From NCBI GenBank assembly GCA_937925635.1, contig CALALX010000084.1, forward strand, positions 1 to 64,000: 64,000 nt of DNA. Reading direction: 5' to 3'. The notes under the pieces were generated by a model. It saw only the letters and a program-made list of their open reading frames with translations. It was not told the DNA's origin and made no database searches. Source of the DNA: an uncultured Caulobacter sp. (GTDB taxonomy: Bacteria; Pseudomonadota; Alphaproteobacteria; Caulobacterales; Caulobacteraceae). How positions within the stretch are numbered: position 1 is the first letter of the stretch; every line of letters starts with the position of its first letter. Of the stretch, positions 33,736-42,287 are shown one piece after another. Position numbers and translations under genes: made by a program.

Positions 33736-34337
33736 CCTTCGATCCCCGCGAACAGATCCCGGATCGGGCTCCAGCCCCGGCGGTGGATCGGGCTTGGCCC
33801 AAGCGTCTTCAGCGCCTCGACATGCACCGGGGCGTGGTAGCCCTTGTGGGCCGCGAAGCCGTAGCCGGGATAGAGGGCGTCCATCTCGACCATCAGCCGG
33901 TCGCGGGCCGTCTTGGCCAGGATCGAGGCTGCGGCGATCGACGCCGACAGGCTGTCGCCCTTGACCACCGTCTTGATCTCGCAGGGCAGGTGGAACCTGT
34001 AGTTGCCGTCGACCAGCGCGAAGGCCGGCGTCACCGCCAGCCCCTCCACCGCGCGCCGCATGGCCAGGCCCGTGGCCTGCAGGATATTGTACTCCGCGAT
34101 TTCCTCGACGCTGGCGAAGGCCACGCACCAGGCGACGGCGCGGGCCTTGACCTCCAGCTCAAGCGCCTCGCGCTTCAGGGCCGTCAGCTTCTTGGAGTCG
34201 TCCAGGCCGTCCGGCGCGGCGTCGGGATCGAGGATCACCGCCGCCGCGCAGACCGGTCCGGCCCACGGCCCGCGGCCGGCCTCGTCCACGCCGCAAACGG
34301 GCCCCGGACAGGCCATTTCGAGCAGGAAGTCGGGCAT
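33732..34337 (-). CDS. rnhB: Ribonuclease HII
   Basis: A 201-residue endonuclease that removes ribonucleotides and RNA primers from DNA. The catalytic Asp-Glu pair is in CGVDEAGRGPWAGPVCAAAVIL, with GLDDSKKLTALKREAL, LVDGNYRF, VKGDSLSASIAAASILAKTARDRLM and the conserved Gly-Tyr at YPGYGFAAHKGY. It is full length. Its start overlaps the tag stop by one base (TGATG), so rnhB and tag are translationally coupled. Confidence 0.97.
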   Translation of the reverse strand: MPDFLLEMACPGPVCGVDEAGRGPWAGPVCAAAVILDPDAAPDGLDDSKKLTALKREALELEVKARAVAWCVAFASVEEIAEYNILQATGLAMRRAVEGLAVTPAFALVDGNYRFHLPCEIKTVVKGDSLSASIAAASILAKTARDRLMVEMDALYPGYGFAAHKGYHAPVHVEALKTLGPSPIHRRGWSPIRDLFAGIEG

Positions 34338-34924
34338 CAGCGGCCTATACGCTGCACCGGTCCGTGGCGGAAGCAGCCGGTCAGGTGGTCATTGACCATG
34401 CCGGTCGCCTGCATGAAGGCATAGACGATCACCGGGCCGACGAACTTGAAGCCCTTCCCCTTCAGCGCCTTGGACATCGCCTCGGCCTCGGGCGTCTTCA
34501 CCGGGACCTGCGACGTATGCTCCCAATGGTTCACGAGGGGCTTGTTCCCGACGAAGTCCCACAGAAAGTCGCTGAAGTCCTCGCCCCGGTCGCGCATGTC
34601 GAGCCAGATCCTGGCTCCGCCGATGGCGGCGTCGATCTTGGCGTTGGAGCGCACGATGCCGGCGTCGGCCATCAGCCGGGCGCGGTCCTCGGGCCCGTAG
34701 CGGGCGACCTTCTCCGGGTCGAAGTTGTCGAAGGCGGCGCGAAAGGCCTCGCGCTTGCGCAGGATGGTGATCCAGGCCAGCCCGGCCTGGAAGCCGTCGA
34801 GCACCAGTTTCTCCCAAAGGGCGCGGGCGTCGTACTCCGGCACGCCCCATTCCTCGTCATGATAGGCGATGTACTGGGCGTCGGTGGCGCCGGGCCAGGT
34901 GCAGCGAGTCGGGGCGTCGGTCAT
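34337..34924 (-). CDS. tag: DNA-3-methyladenine glycosylase I
   Basis: A 195-residue repair enzyme that removes 3-methyladenine from DNA. It starts at 34924 with MTDAPTRCTWPG. The zinc ligands typical of TAG are C8, a His in YIAYHDEEWG, and the C-terminal VNDHLTGCFRH. Other hallmarks are GFQAGLAWITILRKREAFR and FLWDFVGNKP. It is the first gene of a coupled pair with rnhB. Confidence 0.96.
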   Translation of the reverse strand: MTDAPTRCTWPGATDAQYIAYHDEEWGVPEYDARALWEKLVLDGFQAGLAWITILRKREAFRAAFDNFDPEKVARYGPEDRARLMADAGIVRSNAKIDAAIGGARIWLDMRDRGEDFSDFLWDFVGNKPLVNHWEHTSQVPVKTPEAEAMSKALKGKGFKFVGPVIVYAFMQATGMVNDHLTGCFRHGPVQRIGR

Positions 34925-35042
34925 GCCTCTGCATAGCATGGCGCCGGCGGGGTCGAGGCCCCGCTGGCCGAGGCCCGTGAGAGGAAAGGGCTGGCGAACG
35001 TCGTTCGCTGGTCTAAGGTTAACGCTCGGGACCGCGGGGAGC

Positions 35043-35450
35043 ATGCACATGGTCAGGTTCGGATCGGCCGTTGGCGCCCTGGTCGTCGCGGCGTCCTTGG
35101 GCGTCGGGCTCGCGCCCGCCGCCGGCGACGACTACTGTCCTCCGAACCCTGAACCCGGCAAGTGCTACGAGAAGGTGCTGCTGCCGGGGTACGACGGGCG
35201 CGAGTCTCGCATCGAGTGGCGCGAAATTCCCTGCCGGACCCGCATGTCGGATGTGCGGGTCATCACCACCCCGGCCATGGTCAGCGGGGTTCAGGCCGCG
35301 CTCGCCACCTATGGCTACTACGGCGGGTCGATCACCGGCCAGTCAAACGCGTCCACGGAGCAAGGCCTCGCCCGCTTTCAGGCAGACTATGGCCTCAAAC
35401 CGGGGTGGAACGCGGCCACGCTCCAGGCGCTCGGGGTGCCCTGGCGCTGA
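35043..35450 (+). CDS. Exported protein with C-terminal peptidoglycan-binding-like domain
   Basis: A 135-residue protein with a signal peptide (MHMVRFGSAVGALVVAASLGVGLAPAA; cleavage near residue 27). A short Cys-containing region follows (DDYCPPNPEPGKCYEKVLLPGYDGRESRIEWREIPC, three Cys). The last ~60 residues, VSGVQAALATYGYYGGSITGQSNASTEQGLARFQADYGLKPGWNAATLQALGV, fit the peptidoglycan-binding-1 pattern (Q..L...G.Y.G..tG....T..A...FQ...GL....N..TL..LG). It probably binds cell wall in the periplasm. Partner or substrate unknown. Confidence 0.8.
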   Translation: MHMVRFGSAVGALVVAASLGVGLAPAAGDDYCPPNPEPGKCYEKVLLPGYDGRESRIEWREIPCRTRMSDVRVITTPAMVSGVQAALATYGYYGGSITGQSNASTEQGLARFQADYGLKPGWNAATLQALGVPWR

Positions 35451-35709
35451 CCGTCTGAGGCCGATGCCGCCGGCCTGCTCGCGGGGCGCCGAAACCGTTC
35501 AGACCCGTTTTTCGCCCAACGCGGGAGTTTTTCGCGCCGAAGCCTCATTTTCAAAGAACGAAATTCGACGAACGAACGAAACCCCCGTTGCGCGCGTTGT
35601 CGGGAGGAATAAGGTTAACACCTGCTCCAACGGGAAGGGACGCTCGTCCTCGTCTCGCTGAGGCGGACGAAGACACCGGGGCTCACGGGCCCTAGCGAGG
35701 GGAGCTGCT

Positions 35710-36114
35710 GTGAAGAAACAACTTGTCGCCGGTCTAATCACCCTGGCGACCGCGGCTGGCGCCGCGGGAGCCGCAAGCGCCCATCCGCCGGGCCCTCCGG
35801 GGCCGCCGCCTCCGGGCGATTGCCTCTGCACGCGGGTGGTTACCTTCTACGGTCCGCCGGCGGTTCCGCCGACGATCAGCGTCCGCGCCCCGGGCGTGCG
35901 GGTGTATGGCGCGCCGATCACCGTGCCGGGCGGCCGCATCGAGATCCAGGGGCCGCCGGTCTACGTCGACGCGCCGCCGATCCGCGTACAGGCGCCGGAA
36001 ATCTACCTGCATCGTCCGGATGTCTATGTTCGCCCGTCAACGATCACGGTCGAGCCGCCGGAAGTGCATTTCGCGCCCTGCGATCCGGGCGAAACCTGCG
36101 CGCCGGTTCCCTAG
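35710..36114 (+). CDS. Exported protein made of ten 7-residue repeats
   Basis: A 134-residue protein with a signal peptide (MKKQLVAGLITLATAAGAAGAASAH), a Pro/Gly stretch (26-36), a C-x-C pair (C38, C40), then ten consecutive 7-residue units at residues 52-121 and a short tail with C124 and C130. The units are in perfect register: position 5 is always Ile or Val and position 7 is Val, Ile, Leu or Phe, while positions 2-3 favour Ala, Gly and Pro (for example APGVRVY, GPPVYVD, RPDVYVR). Flanking cysteine pairs suggest disulfide caps. I recognise no family; the pattern suggests a thin beta structure or fibre-like repeat. It ends in a strong terminator. Confidence 0.85.
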   Translation: MKKQLVAGLITLATAAGAAGAASAHPPGPPGPPPPGDCLCTRVVTFYGPPAVPPTISVRAPGVRVYGAPITVPGGRIEIQGPPVYVDAPPIRVQAPEIYLHRPDVYVRPSTITVEPPEVHFAPCDPGETCAPVP

Positions 36115-36146
36115 TCGGGTTCGGACTCGCCTCTATACAAACGAGA

Positions 36147-36175
36147 ATGGCCGGGCCTCGCGCCCGGCCATTTTT
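36147..36175 (+). terminator. Rho-independent terminator
   Basis: A perfect 10-bp stem ATGGCCGGGC / GCCCGGCCAT with a 5-nt loop (36157-36161) is followed at once by TTTTT. It lies 33 bp after the stop of the heptapeptide-repeat gene. Confidence 0.9.
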
Positions 36176-36271
36176 CGTTCCAGCGGATGATCGCGAAATC
36201 CGGACTCCGCCTTCACCGTCTCAAGTCCATAGCGCGCCCCGGTGTTCGGACGCTTCCGACTGATCGCATCG

Positions 36272-36757
36272 CTACCGCGTGCAGAAGGTGCGTGCTTCCC
36301 GCGCCAGCGCCAGGTCGCCCCCCTCCAGCGCGGCCTTGATCGCCGCCTCGCAGCGGCTTTCCGCCAGCAGGCTTGTCACCCTGGCGCGCAGCTGGGCGCG
36401 GCTGTCGGCCTCGGCCTTCAGCACCTTGGCCTCCTTGCGCTCTCCGGGCAGGCACAGCGACAGCCACCCCGGCTGGTAGCATTTGGCGATCAGCCGCGCC
36501 CTGCGCGCCTCTTCGCGCACCTCGGCGTCCGTGCGCGGCGGGATCACTGGAAGGGACGCGGCGACGCCTTGCGGCACGGTGACGGTCGCTGGCGGCGCGG
36601 CGGTCGTCGTTCCGCCCTCCGGCGTCCCGATCAGCGTGATCGGGGGCATCTTGTAGGTGCAGACCCAGCCGCTCGGGGTCATCTCGCAAGATTGCAGCGC
36701 CGCCCGCGCCTCCTGGGGCGGCGGCCCGTCCGCGAGCGCGAGCAGAAGCAACCACAT
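36272..36757 (-). CDS. Small exported hypothetical protein
   Basis: A 161-residue protein with a short N-terminal hydrophobic signal (MWLLLLALADGPPPQE). The mature part has a Cys-rich first third (LQSCEMTPSGWVCTYKMPPITLIG), a Thr/Ala/Pro linker (GGTTTAAPPATVTVPQ) and an Arg/Glu/Ala helix-rich second half (DAEVREEARRARLIAKCYQPGWLSLCLPGERKEAKVL). I count six cysteines. No family recognised. It stands alone between the ygfZ gene and the divergent end of the 35.7-kb gene. Confidence 0.7.
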   Translation of the reverse strand: MWLLLLALADGPPPQEARAALQSCEMTPSGWVCTYKMPPITLIGTPEGGTTTAAPPATVTVPQGVAASLPVIPPRTDAEVREEARRARLIAKCYQPGWLSLCLPGERKEAKVLKAEADSRAQLRARVTSLLAESRCEAAIKAALEGGDLALAREARTFCTR

Positions 36758-36814
36758 GCCAAACCTCGCCTGGCCTTCAGCGTCCCCTCGTCAACCGTAG
36801 GACGGCCAGAGGGG

Positions 36815-37702
36815 TCAGGCCAACGGATTCTGCATCCAGGCGGGTATCTCGACGTGCACGGGTCGCCCTTCAACGGCAAGGTCCGCCCCGGTCACACGAT
36901 CCAGCCGCAGCAGGGCCATGCCGCGACCGTCGATTCCGGACAGCACCTCGCCGGCCCGCAGCTCTCCGGCCAGCACCTCCGCGCCCTTCGCCGGGGGCGG
37001 ACCGTCGAAGCGGATCGGCAGCATGCGGTTGCGGATCTGACCCCGCCGCTTCATGCGGCTGGTGGTCTCCTGGCCGACAAAGCACCCCTTCCTGAAGTCG
37101 ATGCCGTTCAGCAGGTCGAAGTCCGCGTCGATCGGCCAGGTCTTCTCCTCGCCCCAGTCGGCGGTCGCCGGAACGCCGAGCGAGAGGCGATGGGCGTCGT
37201 AGGCGGCCTCGTCGGTCTCGACGGCGGCCTCCGGAACGATTGCGCCATAGCCCCGCAGGCCGAGGGCGGGCAGGCGGGGATCTTCATGAAATCCGGGTGT
37301 TCCCGCGACGCCGACAGCCCGACCCGCGGCTGACACCACGGCGTTCCCGCCTGGCGTGCCGCCTTCGGTGGATGCGCTGGCATGGAAGAGGGCGCTCACA
37401 GGCCGCCTATCCGCGACAATCTCCACCTTCGCCCTCAGGCGGTACATCGAAAGCCGCGCGATTATCGCCTCGCGTCCGGTCGCCGCCACGTCGAGCAGCG
37501 CCCCATCCGACTGGCCGAGCACGAACAGATCGTGCAGCAGCCGCCCCTGCGGCGTCAGCAGCGCCCCGAAGCGCAGCTCGCCCTCGACCAGGCTGTCGAC
37601 ATCCTGCGTCAGCAGACCCTGCAGGAAGGATCGCCAATCGGGGCCGCCGACCCGGACGAGGGCGCGGCTGTCGAGTCGGGCATGGCGTGGAGCGTCGGTC
37701 AC
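36815..37702 (-). CDS. ygfZ: Folate-binding protein YgfZ
   Basis: A 295-residue member of the tetrahydrofolate-binding aminomethyltransferase-like family that assists iron-sulfur cluster repair or assembly. The hallmark KGCFVGQET is at residues 205-213, and the N-terminal half (SRALVRVGGPDWRSFLQGLLTQDV; LTPQGRLLHDLFVL) and the C-terminal beta barrel are both present. I start at GTG 37702 (frame VTDAPRHARLDSRALVRVGG), because no ATG fits the N-terminal homology and the codons further upstream are unrelated. It is divergent from the GT9 gene, whose ATG lies 101 bp away. Confidence 0.9.
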   Translation of the reverse strand: MTDAPRHARLDSRALVRVGGPDWRSFLQGLLTQDVDSLVEGELRFGALLTPQGRLLHDLFVLGQSDGALLDVAATGREAIIARLSMYRLRAKVEIVADRRPVSALFHASASTEGGTPGGNAVVSAAGRAVGVAGTPGFHEDPRLPALGLRGYGAIVPEAAVETDEAAYDAHRLSLGVPATADWGEEKTWPIDADFDLLNGIDFRKGCFVGQETTSRMKRRGQIRNRMLPIRFDGPPPAKGAEVLAGELRAGEVLSGIDGRGMALLRLDRVTGADLAVEGRPVHVEIPAWMQNPLA

Positions 37703-37802
37703 GATCCGGATATAGGGGGCGTCGAGGGCCTCGGCCAAGGCCGCCTGCGACGACTTCGCACGGGAGGGGCCGGAATCGTCCGCGCGGGATATAGTCCGTG
37801 GA

Positions 37803-38876
37803 ATGACGCCGCGACCGTTCCCGATTCTCTTCGTCGGACCGACCCGCATCGGCGACGCCGTTCTGGCGTCCGGCCTGGTGAAGAAGCTGGCTGACGAGGC
37901 GCCGGGCGCGCGCTTCACGATCGCCGTCGGCCCCGCGGCCGCGCCGCTGTTCGCCGAGGTTCCAAACCTCGACGCGCTGATCGTCATGGAGAAGGAGAAG
38001 GGCTCGGGCCACTGGTTCAGGCTCTGGAACCAGGTGCGCCACAGGAAATGGAGCCTGGTCATCGACATGCGCGGCTCGGGCCTCAGCGGCTTCCTGCGCC
38101 GCGAGCGGCGGGCCGTGCACAGGAAGTCCCAGGGCGAACCGGTCCACAAGGTGATCGAGGCCGCGCGCCTGCTGACGTTGGCGGAGGACGAGGCGCCGGC
38201 GCCCTTCCTGTTCACCAGCGAGGAGATCGAAGCCCGCGCCGCCGAACTGCTCGGCGAGGGCGGTCCCATCCTGGCCATCGGCCCCGCCGCCAACTGGTTC
38301 GGCAAGACCTGGCCGATCGAGCGTTTCTCGCGCGTGGTCCACGAGCTGCTGGCCGAGGACGGTCCGCTGCCGGACGGCCGGTTGCTGATCCTCGGCGGGC
38401 CGGATGACGTGCGCTATGTTGAGCCGTTGACGCGGGCGATGCCGCGCGACCGGGTGATCGACCTGACCGGCCAGGTCGACCTGCTGACCGCCTACGCCTG
38501 CCTGAAGCGGGCGCGGCTGTTCGTCGGCAACGACTCGGGCCTGATGCATCTGGCCGCCGCGGCGGGCGCGCCGACCATCGGCCTGTTCGGACCCTCCGAC
38601 GACCGACTCTACGCGCCCTGGGGCGAGCATGCCCGGGCCGTGCGCGGCCCCCGCACCTTCGAGCAGTTCAAGGACGTCGACCCCGGCCTCAACCAGACCA
38701 TCGGCCACATGCTGGATCTGCCGGTCGACACCGTGGTCGCCGCGGCGAAGGCGCTGCTGGCGGAAACGGCGGACTGGTCCCCGCCCGCAGTCGAGCTTGA
38801 GCCCGAGGCCGCCGAAGCTTTCCCCGATGCTATCGAATCTGGCGATCTCGACGAGCAACAACCCCAGTCATCCTGA
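37803..38876 (+). CDS. Glycosyltransferase family 9 (heptosyltransferase-like)
   Basis: A 357-residue ADP-heptose:LPS-type glycosyltransferase. Features are ILFVGPTRIGDAVLASGLVKKL, a Rossmann-like C-terminal half with LAIGPAANWFGKTWPIERFSRVV, LILGGPDDVR, IDLTGQVDLLTAYACLKRARLFVGNDSGLMHLAAAAGAPTIGLFGPSDDRLYAPWGEHA. It probably adds a sugar to LPS core or a related glycan. The C-terminus ends in a family B repeat: the last six codons and the stop TGA (38874-38876) come from GTCATCCTGAGCAGG, so the natural end of the protein was probably slightly different before the repeat arrived. Confidence 0.9.
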   Translation: MTPRPFPILFVGPTRIGDAVLASGLVKKLADEAPGARFTIAVGPAAAPLFAEVPNLDALIVMEKEKGSGHWFRLWNQVRHRKWSLVIDMRGSGLSGFLRRERRAVHRKSQGEPVHKVIEAARLLTLAEDEAPAPFLFTSEEIEARAAELLGEGGPILAIGPAANWFGKTWPIERFSRVVHELLAEDGPLPDGRLLILGGPDDVRYVEPLTRAMPRDRVIDLTGQVDLLTAYACLKRARLFVGNDSGLMHLAAAAGAPTIGLFGPSDDRLYAPWGEHARAVRGPRTFEQFKDVDPGLNQTIGHMLDLPVDTVVAAAKALLAETADWSPPAVELEPEAAEAFPDAIESGDLDEQQPQSS

Positions 38877-38904
38877 GCAGGCCCAATGGGCCGTGGCGAA
38901 GGAC
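38867..38904. repeat. Half copy of family B repeat overlapping a gene end
   Basis: Starts GTCATCCTGAGCAGG and ends CGAAGGAC, the same outer blocks as one arm of 13324-13433. There is no clear inverted partner nearby. It begins inside the GT9 gene and includes its stop codon. Confidence 0.7.
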
Positions 38905-39016
38905 CCAGGGAGGCCGTGCGTGGTTCGACACGCGCCTTCGGCGCTGCTCACCATGACTATTGAAGGTGCGGCCCCGGATGTGCGGCGCTAGAACGCTGCA
39001 ACAGCGGAGCGTCCCG

Positions 39017-40351
39017 ATGCCTGAGACCTACGACCTGATCATTCGCGGCGGCGAGGTGGTGAACCATGCGGGGCGCGGCCTGGCGGACGTCGGCGTTCGC
39101 AACGGCAAGACCGTCGCCATCGGCGACCTGGGCCAGGCCTCGGCCGGCGAGGTGTTCGACGCGACCGGGCTGACCGTTCTGCCGGGCGTCATCGACAGCC
39201 AGGTCCATTTCCGCGAACCGGGCCTGGAGTGGAAGGAAGACCTGCAGACCGGCGCCGACGGCGCCGTGCTGGGCGGCGTCACCGCCGTCTTCGAGATGCC
39301 CAACACCGAGCCGACCACGACCGACCCCGACGCCCTGGCTGACAAGCTGGCGCGGGCGAGGGGCCGGATGAGCTGCGACCACGCCTTCTATGTCGGCGGC
39401 ACCCACGAGAACGCCGACTTCCTGGGGGAGCTGGAGCGCCTGCCGGGCTGCTGCGGCATCAAGGTGTTCATGGGCGCCTCGACCGGCACCCTGCTGATCA
39501 AGGACGACGCCGGCGTCGAGGCCGTGCTGCGCAACATCAAGCGTCGGGCGGCCTTCCACTCCGAGGACGAGTATCGCCTGGAGGACCGCCGTCCGCTGGC
39601 CCGCACCGGCGACTGGACCAGCCACCCGGAGGTCCGCGACGCCGAGAGCGCCATCATGTCGACCCGCCGCCTGGTCGGCCTGGCCCAGAAGCTCGGCAAG
39701 CGCATCCACGTGCTGCACGTCACCACCGCCGAGGAGGTCGATTTCCTCGCCGCGCACAAGGACGTCGCTAGCGTCGAGTTCACGCCCCAGCATCTGACCC
39801 TGGCCGGCCCCGAGGCCTACGAGCGGCTGAAGGGCTTCGCGCAGATGAACCCGCCGATCCGCGACGAACACCATCGCGCGGCGCTGTGGCGCGGCATGGC
39901 GCTGGGCGTCGCCGACGTGCTGGGCTCGGACCACGCGCCGCACACCCGCGAGGAGAAGGCCAGGCCCTATCCCGCCTCGCCCTCGGGCATGCCCGGCGTG
40001 CAGACGCTGGTCCCGGTCATGCTGACCCACGTCGCCGAGGGCAAGCTCAGCCTGGAACGGTTCGTGGACCTGACCAGCCACGGGGTGAACCGCGTGTTCG
40101 GCCTGGCCGACAAGGGGCGGATGGCGGTCGGCTACGACGGCGACTTCACCATCGTCGACCTCAAGGCCCGCCGCACCATCACCCACGATCAGATGGCCAC
40201 CCGCGCCGGCTGGACGCCCTTCGACGGCTTCGAAGCCAAGGGTTGGCCGGTGGCGACCATCGTGCGCGGCAGGATCGTCATGCGCGACGACGAGATCGTC
40301 CTGCACGGGGCCGGCGCGCCGGTGCGGTTCGCCGAGACGCTGGCGCACTAG
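39017..40351 (+). CDS. pyrC: Dihydroorotase-like amidohydrolase (type I)
   Basis: A 444-residue amidohydrolase of the multifunctional/type I dihydroorotase group. The expected active-site pieces are mostly present: GVIDSQVHFREPGLE at 57-71, Lys149 in GIKVFMGASTG, H181 in AFHSEDE, H231/H234 in HVLHVTTAEE, QMNPPIR and the catalytic D305 in GSDHAPHT. The first metal histidine of H-x-H is replaced: Q62-V-H64. Other alphaproteobacterial members of this clade, as I recall them, share the Gln, so the change is likely real. It may still be a dihydroorotase, or a related hydrolase; the gene symbol is by homology only. It ends in a family D repeat. Confidence 0.78.
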   Translation: MPETYDLIIRGGEVVNHAGRGLADVGVRNGKTVAIGDLGQASAGEVFDATGLTVLPGVIDSQVHFREPGLEWKEDLQTGADGAVLGGVTAVFEMPNTEPTTTDPDALADKLARARGRMSCDHAFYVGGTHENADFLGELERLPGCCGIKVFMGASTGTLLIKDDAGVEAVLRNIKRRAAFHSEDEYRLEDRRPLARTGDWTSHPEVRDAESAIMSTRRLVGLAQKLGKRIHVLHVTTAEEVDFLAAHKDVASVEFTPQHLTLAGPEAYERLKGFAQMNPPIRDEHHRAALWRGMALGVADVLGSDHAPHTREEKARPYPASPSGMPGVQTLVPVMLTHVAEGKLSLERFVDLTSHGVNRVFGLADKGRMAVGYDGDFTIVDLKARRTITHDQMATRAGWTPFDGFEAKGWPVATIVRGRIVMRDDEIVLHGAGAPVRFAETLAH

Positions 40352-40362
40352 CCCCCCTTACT

Positions 40363-40467
40363 CCGGGTATCCCCGCGGATGCGGGGACCCAGGCTGAGGC
40401 GAATTGCTTGGCGCCGAGGCAAGGCAAGCTCGGCTTGAGCCCCCGCCTTCGCGGGGGTCATCGGGGT
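40363..40467. repeat. Inverted repeat, family D, copy 1
   Basis: Contains TATCCCCGCGGATGCGGGGACCCA on the left and CCCCGCCTTCGCGGGGGTCAT on the right, in inverted sense around a less conserved middle. It lies between the convergent stops of the dihydroorotase and protease genes and could act as a terminator for both. A related element is at 60821-60908. Confidence 0.8.
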
Positions 40468-40475
40468 ATGGGGCG

Positions 40476-42287
40476 TTAGTAGAACGTCCCCAGCTTAACC
40501 GTCCGCACCGTGCCGTCCGCCATCCGGAAGGTCAGCTCACCGCGAGGGTCGAAGCGCAGGCGGTTCAGGGTCTCGCGGGTCCATCCGCTGGCCGGCTTGC
40601 CGTCGACCAGGTTCAGGACATCGCCCTGTTTGAAGCCCGCCGCCTCGGCCGGGCCGCCCTTGGCCACGTAGCGGACCGTGAAGGTCTCGCCGGTCAGCGT
40701 CAGGTTCAGGCCCAGCCGGTCGCGGTCGAAGGGCCGCTCGGCGTCCCCGGCCGGGACCAGGTAGAGGCGGTCCTGCGGATAGTCGGTGATCAGACGGAAC
40801 CGGCTCAGGATCGGCAGCCCGAGGTTGCCTCGCGTGTGGTCGCTGTCCACGGCCGACGGCCCGGGCGGCGGGAAGGCCGTCGGCACGTCGGTGAAGACGG
40901 CGCCGCCGAACTCCAGCCGCCGGATGACCGCGACCTTGTCCTCGCGCATGCCGCCCACGGCGCCGCCCAGGCCCGTCGACTGCGGCCGCCCCTCCAGCAG
41001 CTTCTCGGCGGCCGCGTAGGAGGGGAAAACCAGCAGCGGCGTGCCGTTGCCGAGATCGAAGTCGAACAGCACCGGCGCGCGCCCCTCGATGGACACCGGC
41101 ACGGCGCGCAGGCCGTCGACGGCGGTGATCGGGATCTGCGCCGCCCCGGCCGGCGGCCTGTAGCCGGCCGGATCGCTGAAGGCGATGCGACGGTTCTCGA
41201 AATCGATGTCGACGATCAGCTGGGTGAAGATCTCCTTGCCCAGGATCACCGGCAGCTCGTGGCCGATGGCCTTCTCGATGGCCGCCAGGTCGATGGAGGC
41301 GACCGTCAGGTCAGTGAGGCTGAGATTGCCGACCTGGATGGTGACGCCGCCGATCAGGCCTGCGGTCGACGTCCCGCCGGTCCCCATGGCAGTGACCGCG
41401 CCCTGCGGCTTGAGGCCGACCTTCTCGGTGAAGCGGGTGTCGAAGACCGTGCTTTCCGCGCCGCTGTCGAGGATCACGACGGTGTCGAACCCGTTGACCT
41501 TGGCGGGGAAGAAGATGCGGTTGTTGTTGAAGAACTCGAAGTCGATCCAGCCGGTGCTCGACACGCCGCCCGCGAAGACCGCCTTGCGAACCTCGGCCGG
41601 GCGTTCGAACAGCGCCGCCGCGAAGTCGGCGTTGAGCGTCACCGCCTCGAGCTGAATCAGGGCGCTGGACCCCTCCAGCTCCGACTTCACGGCGGTCCGG
41701 AACGGCATCCGCACGCCGGCGACCGTCCGCCAGTCCTGGTAGGATTCGAAGCGCTTGATCCTGTTCTCGACGACGCGCGCGCCGTGAGCGGCGCCCGTCG
41801 TCGGGTCGAGGAACAGATCGTATGTGGTCCCGTCCGCGAAGGTCAGGCGCACCACGTCCCAGGTCTTGCCGTCGAGACTTTCGTCCGGCAGCAGCTCGCG
41901 CTTGACGCCGCCCTTGCCCCGAACGGCGTCGCCGAACTCGAGCAGGGCGGTGCGACGGGCCTGTTCCCGGGCCACGGCGGAGAGGGTCTCGATCTGACCG
42001 CTCTGGTTCAGCGAGAAGCCGCCCTCCGGCGTGACGACGTCCAGAGCCTTGACGACGCCGAAGTCAGCCTCGTTGCGCGAGCGGCCGTCGCGGTCGAGGC
42101 GATAGCGGATCGGTCCCGCCAGCCCGGCGATCTCCATCCGGCCGGTCGCCTCGATGGTCCGCAGCTGCGCGTACGCGGGGCCGCCGCGCCAGGCGAGGTA
42201 GCGGCCGACGACGGCGTCGAGCTCGTCGGCCCAGGCCGTGGCCGGGGCGGCGATGACGAACAACAGGGCGATCAGTGCGCGAGTCAT
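40476..42287 (-). CDS. Exported aspartyl protease with PDZ domain
   Basis: A 603-residue protein: signal peptide (MTRALIALLFVIAAPATAWA, cleaved near 20), then a ~200-residue N-terminal domain of unknown type, then a retropepsin-like domain with the catalytic Asp in ILDSGAEST (D274). A second, similar half follows, in which the matching spot reads DFDLGNGTP, lacking the catalytic Ser/Thr of DSG/DTG. The C-terminal PDZ-like domain (FTVRYVAKGGPAEAAGFKQGDVLNLVDGKPASGWTRETL) likely binds peptides. Thus there is one clear catalytic half and one degenerate half. It is the second gene of an operon with the TrmB regulator (ATGA overlap). Confidence 0.88.
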   Translation of the reverse strand: MTRALIALLFVIAAPATAWADELDAVVGRYLAWRGGPAYAQLRTIEATGRMEIAGLAGPIRYRLDRDGRSRNEADFGVVKALDVVTPEGGFSLNQSGQIETLSAVAREQARRTALLEFGDAVRGKGGVKRELLPDESLDGKTWDVVRLTFADGTTYDLFLDPTTGAAHGARVVENRIKRFESYQDWRTVAGVRMPFRTAVKSELEGSSALIQLEAVTLNADFAAALFERPAEVRKAVFAGGVSSTGWIDFEFFNNNRIFFPAKVNGFDTVVILDSGAESTVFDTRFTEKVGLKPQGAVTAMGTGGTSTAGLIGGVTIQVGNLSLTDLTVASIDLAAIEKAIGHELPVILGKEIFTQLIVDIDFENRRIAFSDPAGYRPPAGAAQIPITAVDGLRAVPVSIEGRAPVLFDFDLGNGTPLLVFPSYAAAEKLLEGRPQSTGLGGAVGGMREDKVAVIRRLEFGGAVFTDVPTAFPPPGPSAVDSDHTRGNLGLPILSRFRLITDYPQDRLYLVPAGDAERPFDRDRLGLNLTLTGETFTVRYVAKGGPAEAAGFKQGDVLNLVDGKPASGWTRETLNRLRFDPRGELTFRMADGTVRTVKLGTFY

